From NCBI GenBank assembly GCA_028564925.1, contig CM053030.1, positions 408,833,738-408,897,737 of the forward strand: a DNA stretch of 64,000 nucleotides, in the 5' to 3' direction. A program made the translations under genes and the position numbers. Source of the stretch: Lithobates sylvaticus. Taxonomy: Eukaryota; Chordata; Amphibia; Anura; Ranidae. Below, piece after piece: positions 55,028 to 64,000 of the stretch (position 1 is the stretch's first letter; each line of letters opens with the position of its first letter). The notes beneath the pieces are model-generated. The model was not told where the DNA came from and searched no databases. It saw only the letters and a program-made list of their open reading frames with translations.

Positions 55028-56002
55028 TATTTCAAATCAGCAAGTTTGAGTAGTGCAGGTCATTTGTATTAAAGGTCGGTGATCTGCTGTTTGTTTCTGT
55101 TTTGCATTCTACATTGAATTCAACAGGAGCTGCAACACTCATTAATATTGTAGCCCTTGATCTTCTTGCCACCTTCTGGTATCCCCCCAATCTGGAGAAC
55201 GCTGAACCACTGCCAGAGCGCCAACTGCAAAGATGACTATTGAGTGCCATAACACCTGGGCTCTTATTCAAAATTTTTGTTTAGTAACTTCATTGCTGTT
55301 TTATCTGGCAGGAGTGCTTTAAACATAAAAAGATTTGTTCTCCTTTATTTGTATTTCATACTTCATTTCCTTTGGTCGAATGTATTAGGAATTATGAATG
55401 AAGTGTCAGCTATTCATTTAGGTGTATTCAGCTGGATACATAGTTTTCCATTGATTGCATTTATACTGCCTAGAATTTAAATGTCATGAATTTTAATTGT
55501 TCATTTTTTTTTTTTTTTTTTTTTTTTGTGAAAACAAAGATTACAGCCTCAACTCTCCAGCACTGAAAGGATTTACTGTGCGCTTTTCTTCCAGTAATAT
55601 GTTTGCTAATATCCACACTGTAGAGTGAACCATACAAAGCTGTGTAGGTGGTTTTAATTATTCATTACGCGGTTTGTTCTTTATAGCGTTCCCAGCTGTG
55701 CTTTATTATTCAAAGGTTAATGCAAACTGAGCCAGGTTAACGCTTGCAGTGCAGGAAGGGCCGATAAATATTGTTCATCAGAACTCTGAAGCACTAACAC
55801 TCTTCATTCATTGGCACACTGAATACATACCAGCCTGAGACATTTTACTTTGAGACAGTGGACTGCCATCTTAGTTTCTTACTGCAACAGTGCAATATAG
55901 AGGGTCCATATTTCTAAAATTCATATTTGATTATACATTTTAAAACAGTGTCCATTTGAACAAGATAAGGAACATTTTAAATTTAAAATTCATCATGCTA
56001 AC
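55028..56002. other. unique DNA, possible conserved noncoding island 55600-55850; poly-T 55507-55527
   Basis: 55600-55850 is non-repetitive, with TTTTAATTATTCATTACGCG, TTCAAAGGTTAATGCAAAC and GATAAATATTGTTCATC. This resembles conserved regulatory DNA, inference only. No gene frame found. Confidence 0.3.
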
Positions 56003-56800
56003 AGGAAGATTGGGATGACATTTGGGCCACAACCAATTCCTTGTCCCAAAATATGCTTACCGTTGAGACCAACTACAAGGTGCTCTTGCACTGGTACCTG
56101 GTCCTGGCAAGAATTGCTTAATACCTTTCGACCTATCTGCCCACCTGCTTTCGTGGTTGCAGAGAATGGGGCACATACATGCACATCTGGTGGATGTGTC
56201 TGATCGTGCAGTGATTCTGGGCTGAAATCTTCAGAATATTAACTACCCTGCTAAGCAGGCCAACCACCCCCAACCCAGCTTTTGCCTTGCTAAACCTCTG
56301 TCCACCGGACCTTACAAAGTCTAGAAATATACATCATACAACTTCTAAACAGACTATCGCAAAGGCCTCGAAATCCCTGTCTCGCTGCTCGATAGAGACG
56401 AAGAATAGGGTCACCCAATCTATGATCCACAGTGAGATTGAGACGACCATCTTAGATAAGACCCCCCACGGCACTTAAAAATTTGAAAACCATGGGTGGA
56501 TCACTACCTCCCCCCAAACTTCGATCCTAGGCTCCTGGAACCTTAAGTTTGTAAACCCATCTTCTACCCCGATTAATCCCCTTGCCCTAGTGCGGAGCGG
56601 ACGGCCTCTCCGATCCCCCTTGCCATCTCACCCTTCTTTGCTGTTCTTCTTCTTACCCTCTTCCTTCTTTTCCTCTCCTTTTGTCTTATCCTTTAGAAGC
56701 CATCTGAGCATATGTGGTCAGGGCCTTTTCAGGTACTTCTCTGAGGCCTTCTCCACAATCCTTATTCTCCATTGGGAATTACTGCGTTATAACTACCTAG
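56003..56800 (+). mobile_element. L1 (Tx1-like) LINE 3' end, second copy
   Basis: The plus strand encodes broken L1 ORF2 C-terminal sequence: MHIWWMCLIVQ near 56174-56209, LNLCPPDLTKSRN, then KQTIAKASKSLS and IETKNRVTQSMIHSEI (56287-56478), and ending DKTPHGT. Stop codons interrupt it (for example the TAA at 56118-56120 and the TGA after LIVQ). A CT-rich 3' UTR follows (56620-56700). It shares the KQTIAKA motif with 26043-26520. Confidence 0.75.
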
Positions 56801-57218
56801 TTTAGCCTTGAAAAAAAGGTAAATCATAACTCCGATCCTGTGCAGCACACATTCAGATAACTTTTAGTATAAGAGGTGGTGAAAAACCAAGCTGTTTGAC
56901 TCCACACATGCTAGTTTTATAAAAAAAAAAAAAAAATAGGGGGGGGTTTAATATTATCTGGGTCTTTTTTGCTTGAGTCACAAAGAATCCAGAATTGGTC
57001 ACCAGACATATCACAATATTTTCAAAGGCGTCCGTCAGATCAATGCGACTTAGCATGGAGCAATTTTGGAAAAGGTTCCAGTTCTAGATTGATGTGATTT
57101 CAGTGCAATTTTGACCCCCATAGAGTATACAAACCTTATCAAAGTTGCATCCAAGTAACACTACATAATTGCACTTAAATTTGGATCAAAATGGTATTGC
57201 AGCCGTTTGAACCTAGCC
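56801..57218. other. unassigned; Harbinger-like tail at 57185-57218
   Basis: 57060-57215 ends CCGTTTGAACCTAGCC-TTA, a Harbinger-type right end, with GTGCAATTTTGACCCCCATAGAG inside. Poly-A/G at 56921-56946. No gene. Confidence 0.35.
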
Positions 57219-57222
57219 TTAA

Positions 57223-57570
57223 AGTGGTTGTAAACCCTTTTTGTTGATTTTTACCTATAGGTAAGCCTTGAATAAGGCTTACCTATAGGTAGTGGAAATA
57301 TCTCCTAAACATCTGCTGTTTAGGAGATATTTCACTTGTAGTGCGCCAATGTCATCATCGGCACATGCGCTGTCAAGAAACGAACCACGTGCCGTTTCTT
57401 CCCCCAGCGTTTGCCGTGACTGACGGCTCCCGCGACTCCGGAGAGTCCATGGCCCCTGCTCAGGGGACAGTGCGGGCTTCGTTTGCAGGTAAGTGTTGTA
57501 TATGCTTTTCATTTGCAGGCCTTGCAGGGAGCAAAAGAGGAAGTAAAACCCATTGGGGTTTACTTCTTCT
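57223..57570. mobile_element. T2/Kolobok-like MITE, 348 bp, TTAA on both sides
   Basis: TTAA (57219-57222) and TTAA (57571-57574) bracket AGTGGTTGTAAACCC and GGGGTTTACTTCTTCT. Two hairpins follow the left end: ACCTATAGGTAAGCCTT/AAGGCTTACCTATAGGT (57252-57289) and GAAATATCTCCTAAAC/GTTTAGGAGATATTTC (57295-57333). Confidence 0.75.
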
Positions 57571-57574
57571 TTAA

Positions 57575-58062
57575 GCTGGCCATGTCCTGTGAGCTGCCTC
57601 ACGCCTGACATCACTTGATTGAAAAAAAACAAAGGAGGTAGGCAGAAAATTATCAGCCGCACTGTGCCTTCGTCCAATCAGATGTAGGCACCCTTCCAGT
57701 ATTTTGACAGATGGCAGAGCTAACAGTCAAAATACAATAGCTTCAGCAGGAGAGTCATTCATCTGTGTAGTGTGGATGAAGGAATCTGCAGGCTGCACTG
57801 AAAAAAATATACAAACAATGATAACGGTGCTAGAAACATACTATTCTAATAATTTATGAAATTGCCCCCTATGCAAGAATATATAAAGTGTACAAACAAT
57901 TGTGCTGATTTATGCAAAAATTAAACCCAAAACGTTATATGCAAAAATCCATAAATTGATGCAACTCTCTTATTGTGAATGCATGTGTGTTATTTCAAAT
58001 TAATATCAATTAATCTTGTGTAAAACAAGAAGCTCCTGTATGTGGTGTATACAATGCATGCA

Positions 58063-58102
<40 letters not shown>

Positions 58103-59005
58103 TTATATATATATTTATTAGAGGGGTTTATGTATTGAAATATTAGACAGGGTTATGGCGATTTATTTATTTTTATTTTTTTGGCGTTCAGCGTGATATT
58201 TAATACAAGTTGTATTTCGGTAAATGTACTGACAAAATACATGTCCGTTTTTGATCGCCGGGCAGCACATAGTTGCTTATCCCTCTTTAACCTGCTCAAG
58301 ATGGCACTTTGACATCCTAGTTCCTGTTGACAATGGCATCTTTGTTATCTCAAGTGTTGCATCAGCCGTATCCCTGGCATAGAGACCACAGATTATAGCC
58401 ATTACCGGGTTGTTACTATAGAAAACAGTGAAGGGTTTTCAGGCTTGTTTTAATCTTGCTCACTGAAAAGCTTAGGGGGCTGTCAGAGTCAGCGTATGTC
58501 TAGCTATATATCAGTGTCAGTCTGTCAGCTGTATTGGAAAGCAGATGACATTAAGTTAACACGGTAGATGTAGGCTATCTGAGCTGTCACTTTATTGCTT
58601 CCAAACTCACAAGCAGAATTATTCCTCATATACGTATTCAATTTTATTTTACTGGAGCATACTGAGGGCCACTTAGCATTTGCCTCCTTTGGTCAGCAAT
58701 GGCGACAGTTCTCATTTTAAAGTACCCAAGTATCTTCTGAAAATATTGTCTAACTTTTAATTCAGTAAATAGCGGAAATTTTAAATTGGTCACCAGATGT
58801 TCAGATTTAGCCAACTCATAGACAGTCCAAATAAGGGCCACAAAAACAGGTTAGGTTGTTTGATACATGTGTGGACACCTAACTCAAGAGGCAAGGCCAA
58901 TATTGAATGGACTTTGCTGGTTGCCTTTATTCAAGATGGAAACGCCCTGTTGAGAAGTGTCATTTGATTTGGCATAGTACATTTTGGTGTGAAACCTTTG
59001 GAGTG
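57575..59005. other. unique DNA; microsatellite 58060-58115; possible conserved island 58240-58640
   Basis: (CT)n then (TA)n at 58062-58115. 58240-58640 is non-repetitive and might be conserved noncoding DNA. The 65-codon minus frame 58644-58841 is unrecognised. Confidence 0.3.
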
Positions 59006-59008
59006 TAA

Positions 59009-59375
59009 GGCCCCTTTCACACGGGACGGATCCATATTGATCCGCCCCGTGAAGATCCGCTGCTCATCGGGGATCGCTCAGCTGATCCCCGCTGAGCCGG
59101 TACCGCCCTGTCAGTTCTCCGCTCTCCTCTATGGGGGATCGGATGAACATGGACCATCTGTCCGTGTTCATCTGATCCGCTCTGCAGACGGATGGAAAAA
59201 TAGGGTTTTCCTCCGTCTGTAGAATCGGACAATAGCGGAGGCGGACGATAGCGGGTGTCAGCGGATGCTCATCCGCTGACACCCGCTATCCCTTAGACAT
59301 GCATGTATGTCCGTTTTTCATCCAAAAACGGATGGATGAAAAACGGACATACAGACCGCATGTGTGAAAGGGGCC
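59009..59375. mobile_element. PIF/Harbinger MITE, 367 bp, TAA duplication
   Basis: GGCCCCTTTCACACGGGACGG and CATGTGTGAAAGGGGCC ends. TAA flanks (59006-59008, 59376-59378). Internal hairpins include AGCGGGTGTCAGCGGATG/CATCCGCTGACACCCGCT and TCCGTTTTTCATCC/GGATGAAAAACGGA. Confidence 0.92.
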
Positions 59376-59820
59376 TAAGACATAAAAAATTTTGGTATAC
59401 CAAAAATTGAACCTTCCCTAAATGTCACATATTCCTTTCTTGTATCATAATAACCTCATCAAATAGCCCCATTATATCCACTAACCAGTATAATTTTAAC
59501 TGTCCAACCCTAAAAAAATACCTGCACCTAAAGTATGGCACTCAAAATACTTGCTTTTGTAAGTGTTGTTTAAAATATTATCAAGCTGTGCATAAATCCT
59601 TCATACAGGTGATAAATATGATGTTGTAACTTATTTGGAGTTTTTACTGGTTCCAGTAAGAAGAGTTTAGAAGAACACAAGACTGTTAAAAAGATTATGA
59701 TTTTCTCTATAATCCGATTTCCTGGTTTGGAAACATTAAGGTCCCAGCCAGACTTTTTCAGTTTTTTTTTGTGTTGCACTTCAATGCTTGTTGCATTACG
59801 GCAGCCCATTCATTTGAGTG

Positions 59821-59929
59821 CTTTGATGAAGGCTTCTTAGCCGAAAAGCCTGTACCCGTGTACCCATGTAACCAAATAAAGGACTTTTATTCAAGAGCAT
59901 CCGAGTCGCCAGCCTTTTTCTGATTCAAA
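59821..59929 (+). mobile_element. 109-bp retro-insert with 14-bp target duplication
   Basis: CATTCATTTGAGTG occurs exactly at 59807-59820 and 59930-59943, bracketing CTTTGATGAAGGCTTCTTAG...AATAAAGGACTTTTATT...GATTCAAAC. The duplication length fits target-primed insertion. 'GATGAAGGC..CGAAAAGC..ATAAA' resembles Penelope-like (Neptune) 3' ends, from memory. Confidence 0.7.
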
Positions 59930-59943
59930 CATTCATTTGAGTG

Positions 59944-60738
59944 GACTGCCAATGCACCAAAAAGGTGCAATATTTTTTTTTTAACAGAGTGTACCACAAT
60001 GCACAATACTGCATTACCCTGTATTGTAACACAGGTGCGTTGTTTTAGTGGGTTGGGGACCTATTGATGGCACCAAAATGCAATAATGCGTATAATGTGC
60101 GTTGCAGTAATGCATAGGTGTGAATGGACCCATTTTTGAGCGAGACATGAAAATCTTGCCTTTGAAGAAAGCCTGTCATTAGGGAATACATAGGCTGCCA
60201 TTGCTTATTTACATTATTAGTCCTGACATTGTTGTAATTAGCTGGTAATTGTTGGATAAATGTGCTGGTCATTTCAGCTGCTAAATAATTGCTGGTAATA
60301 AGGTGTCATGTCAAATGTGATTTTCAAGATACTAAAGACCTAGCTGTGTACAGTTGTTACATTTTATAATAGCCATTGGCAATTTAGTTTTGTGTTCTGG
60401 ATTACCCTAATAAAATAATTTACTTTTAAATTAGCTAGAATACCCCAATTTAGAGGAAAACATTATAATATGTTTAGTTTTTTTTATTGCTATAGTTTAT
60501 ATGTTTTTAAACTGCTGCATTAGAACTTTATTTTAAAAATTATTTATATTGCAGTATTTGTCATTTACTTCATGATAAAGGATCACCAGATTGCTATGGG
60601 TTAGCTAAAAAGACAGTTTTACAAATGAGCCTCCTGATAAAGGATGGTTCACTGCCCCTGATGACTCACTGAGTTGTATAAACAGTGGTCTTCCTTCATA
60701 TACGTATAAACACAGCTGAAATCTGAATATGTACACTA
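59944..60738. other. unassigned; Harbinger-like tail near 60116-60132
   Basis: AGGTGTGAATGGACCCAT at 60116-60133 looks like a worn Harbinger end. With the sequence before 59807 it may form one MITE that the 109-bp insert split. The rest is unique A/T-rich DNA. Confidence 0.35.
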
Positions 60739-61125
60739 GGCCCCATGCACACTGGACTTTATAATAATGTTATAAAAACGCCAGTAGCTTTGCAGCGAGT
60801 TTTTCAGTGTTTTTGCTTTTTGTTTCAATGGAATTAAAAACGTTAGAAAACGCAGGTGAGCTGCGTTTTTGAGCATGTTTCTGCGTTCTCTAAGTTTTTA
60901 GGATTTTTTTTGACGTTAGAGCGTTTTTACAGCTGAAAAACTCCTCTCAGAACCCACTAGTTTTTTTTTACAACCAAAAAAACGCCCCAGCCAAAACAGT
61001 TGATAATATTCTATGTGTGCATGGAGACATAGGATAACATGCTGGAAAGTTTATTGACTGTAGAAAAAAACGTCTGAAGCCAAAACAGCAGCTGTAAAAA
61101 CGTCCAAAACAGTGTGCATGAGACC
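60739..61125. mobile_element. MITE with GGCCCCATGCACACTGG ends
   Basis: GGCCCCATGCACACTGGAC and inverted CAGTGTGCATGAGACC. The inside is rich in AAAACG/CGTTTTT words in both orientations. Flanks CTA and TAA suggest a 2-3 bp TA-type duplication, probably PIF/Harbinger. Related end at 18469. Confidence 0.65.
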
Positions 61126-62590
61126 TAAAAAGGAGATTCAGAGATTAAATCTAAACTAGTTGAATATGTAGAATGAAGACCCTTTTCTTTATACACTGGC
61201 AGGGAAGGGGTTAACATCTAGGGGCCATCAAGGGGTTAACTGTTTGCCTAACAATGTGTAATGTGTGCTGCTTTTACTTTTCTATCTGCTATTTCTAGCC
61301 AGGGACCAAGCCTGCGCTCTGTGTAACCCATAGACAAGCAGAACAAGCAGCTTGCCATGGGGGCACTCAGGCGGGTGACCCAAGAACAGACGAATGTGGG
61401 CTGCTCATTCTATTCTATGGTACATATAAAAGCTGCTTAGTTTCTCAATTTGATTTATATCAATTTGAAGTGCGCCATAATGAGAACGTAAATGTTGCAT
61501 TTATTCATATGTACACAATTGAAGTCTGCATTGATGACAGCGCTTGGAAGTCAGTCCTTTTTCAGGACCTGCATGCGTCCAAACATGTCCTGAGCACTAA
61601 TTATATTGAAATTAATTAGCTTGTCATTGCAAGCAGACTCCCTGCTATAGCTATAAGAAGTAAATTAGTTTATTGCAAGCAGTGTATTCAAAGAGTGAAG
61701 TAACGCACAGCGGCCAAGTTTACGGTAGTCAATTAGTAAACCGATAACTGGCCTTTGGTAGCTGTGGGTTACTGCCATTGTTTTTTACACTGACTTAAAA
61801 AAGCTTGGTTATCTATTTGGAAATAAAGTCAAGAATATAGCACAAAAACAATGTTCTATTTCAGCAACAAGACCGGGTTAAACAAGTGCTTTCAGCTCCG
61901 CATTTTGTCAACTAAAAGCAGCAGTGTTCCGAAATGACATTACACTGAGGATTGCCTCCTCAGCTTCTGGAGGAGATTAACAGGAAATTGTTCTTCCCAT
62001 GTTAGATGCATGGTACATTTTTTTTCGGAATAAAAAAAAAACAAAACAAAAAAAGGCTACCGGTTATGGATTTCAGAGCAAGCGATTTTATCTGACATCA
62101 CAATAGAGCTGTAAATCCATTAAGGTTGCAGTGAGGGGGGTGCAAAAGGAACTGAAAGCCCACCTCATCTGACATTACATTAACAGGTACAAAGCCGACA
62201 AAGTGAATTTTGAAGTGGTGTAGCACTTTATAAAATGATATTTGAGTTATAGATGGAGCCTGTTTGTCTGCCTGATACTTTGTCTTCATAAATGTCTTTC
62301 ATACTCTCAGAGAAAGATCTCCCTTGCTACAATTTCCCGCTGTGTTCCTGCCCACCGCTTGCACGTTCCAACATTGTATTCTGCATTCTGTTTCCATTGT
62401 ATTCTGCACAGCGTAGAATGAATACAATCCAACAGGGAGGGTGGGAAATCCTCATAAAAAAATAATGACAGCAAAAAGATCTCTCACCCTGAAAGGTGGT
62501 TTAACTCTCCAGTATCAACTGAAATATCAGTTTTAAAGTAGAGTACACCCACTTTAAGTAAACGGTACTAACAGGTGTCTTTTATACTAA

Positions 62591-62973
62591 GGCCCCTTTC
62601 ACACTGCGTTTTTTAGGCGGTACAGAGCTAAAAATAGTGCCTGAAAAAATCCGGCCCCATTCACTCCAGTGTGAAAGCCAGCGGCTTTCACACTGGAGCG
62701 GTGCACTAGCAGGACGGTCAAAAAAGTCCTGCTAGCAGCATCTTTGGAGCAGTATAGGAGCGGTGTATTCACCGCTCTTATACCGCTCCTACCCATTGAT
62801 TTCAATGGGACACCGCGGTAATACCGCGGCAATACTGCCGCTTTGCAGGGGATTTTAACCCTTTTTCGGCCGCTAGCGGGGGTTAAAACCGCACTGCTAG
62901 CGGCCGAATACCGCGGCTAAATATATCGCTGCTTTACCGTCGCCGCCGCTCCCGCCTCAGTGTGAAAGGGGCC
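62591..62973. mobile_element. PIF/Harbinger MITE, TAA duplication (copy B)
   Basis: Duplicate of 53087-53459, with TAA flanks at 62588-62590 and 62974-62976. It has a small extra CTTATACCGCTC repeat inside. Confidence 0.93.
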
Positions 62974-63158
62974 TAAAAGTATCACATAAATGGATAGCAA
63001 CGGGTTCGTTGCAATACAACACACTGCATTGCCTCACCAAGTTACTATGTCAGTGTTTGCTGGCACTGGAAATAAATGTAGCAGATATTCATGGAAGACA
63101 ACCTATTCTTTGTACATTGTATCCGGAGTCAAACAAGAAACAGAGGGGGCACTAGATA

Positions 63159-64000
63159 CAGTAAAACCTTGGTTTGAGAGTAAATTGGTTTGAGAGCATT
63201 TTGCAAGACGAGCAAAATTGTTTATTAGATTTTGTAGGGCTGTTACTGATTAAATTTTCGTGTTCGATTAATCGTTTTTTTTTTTTTATCGATTAATCTC
63301 GATTAATTATAACGCACATACAGATCCAACTACTTTTAGCTGATCTCCTTGCATTGCAACTCTGCATTAGTCAGTGGTAAATGTGGTATACACTATATAA
63401 AATCACCCGACACTAGTTAGTTTCCACAATCCATGACTTGACTTCACAGTTCACACAAATGCGTTTTACATTCAAACTGTAGCACTGACGTAAGTCATTT
63501 TTTTTCCACAGTAGCGTGACAATCCCTCCACCTCCGGTCTAACTAATCACTCTCACCTTATGGCATGGACCCCTGTGCAAACAGGTGGTCATGTAAGCGA
63601 GTATCAAAAGGGTTAACACGGACCATAAACTTCTCTCACGTCTCCTTAGATCTCAGCAAGGACGCCAGGTCATGGGTAGAACGAAAAGGTCTAAGTACTC
63701 ACCGCTTAAGTATAAGATTTACTTTTTGTGTTCAAACACAAACTACTCACATAAAGATGATAAAAACACAGCATGTAAAGCCGACAATCGTGTTAGTCCC
63801 GTAGGGCAGCAGCGGATGACGTCATGCGTAGCTCCTCCCCCAAACGCATTACGTTCAATCAGAACTTAAGCGTCACCGGACTCCTCCCCCTTCCCTTCTT
63901 TAGCAGACGGAGGCACTTGGGGAAGGGGGGAGGAGTCCGGTGATGTTCATGACGTCACCGGATTTCCGACGGAACTCCCTGAAGGCCCGGAAGCAGGCGG
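63159..64000. mobile_element. mariner-type MITE and nested hAT, copy B, cut by the window end
   Basis: CAGTAAAACCTTGG at 63159 after TA, then TAGGGCTGTTACTG at 63235. Same nesting as copy A, so both insertions predate the duplication. Confidence 0.85.

Larger units (their letters stand above)
61193..64000 (+). repeat. segmental duplication, copy B (runs off the window)
   Basis: Counterpart of copy A. The junction at 61404-61410 joins sequences 3.95 kb apart in A, with CTC shared at the breakpoint, as in a microhomology deletion. At about 62294 the retrovirus target is intact and empty. B has a 20-odd bp extra piece near 61846 and small indels in the Harbinger MITE. Confidence 0.92.

Noticed and set aside
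1-64000. tRNA, rRNA or snRNA genes
   Set aside because: I saw no A/B-box pair with a cloverleaf, nor a rRNA or snRNA motif; a covariance-model scan was not possible here.

Overview
This is vertebrate genomic DNA with no recognisable complete host gene: AT-rich, packed with mobile-element remains, microsatellites and long unique stretches. The mobile-element mix points to a frog, most likely a ranid. It includes many MITEs with TTAA or TAA/TTA target duplications, T2/Kolobok-like ends (TTAAAGNGG), PIF/Harbinger MITEs ending GGCCCCTTTCACAC, palindromic ranid-type MITEs ending GTACACACGGTCGG, CR1, L2 and Tx1-like L1 LINE stubs, and a DIRS-like fossil. The species call rests on remembered family features, not on a search.

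Layout. 1-7.8 kb: unique DNA with MITEs and a minus-strand CR1 3' end. 7.97-13.07 kb: one 5.1 kb composite TTAA-flanked (piggyBac-like) non-autonomous element holding tandem repeats, nested hairpins and a 1.09 kb inverted repeat. 13-25 kb: MITEs, an 8-bp-TSD hAT element, an L2 3' end with a clean frame, two strong palindromes, a 651 bp inverted-repeat element, and one possible transmembrane exon (15694-15760). 26-31 kb: an L1 3' end, another TTAA element, two Harbinger MITEs and a MITE-in-MITE insertion. 31.8-34.5 kb: a broken DIRS-like fossil split by an hAT element. 35-43 kb: T2/Kolobok-like MITEs and unique DNA. 45.6-47.1 kb: a 29-bp minisatellite, itself duplicated with its spacer.

43.0-54.5 kb and 61.2-64.0 kb are two copies of one tandem segmental duplication (about 97.5% identical over a stretch compared by eye). 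The first copy carries a minus-strand endogenous retrovirus fossil (48041-52789) with almost identical LTRs; the second copy keeps the empty site. The second copy also lacks about 3.95 kb, including the minisatellite, and runs off the end of the window. The duplicated unique part has the look of a conserved noncoding element.

Nothing here works as a gene system or pathway. I found no tRNA, rRNA, CRISPR or operon. The most informative observations are the filled/empty retrovirus site, the large palindromes, the composite TTAA element and the candidate exon. The unique islands (3.0-3.4, 5.1-5.4, 28.8-29.3, 40.1-40.4, 47.2-47.6, 55.6-55.9, 58.2-58.6 kb) could be regulatory DNA in a gene desert or a long intron, which is inference only.
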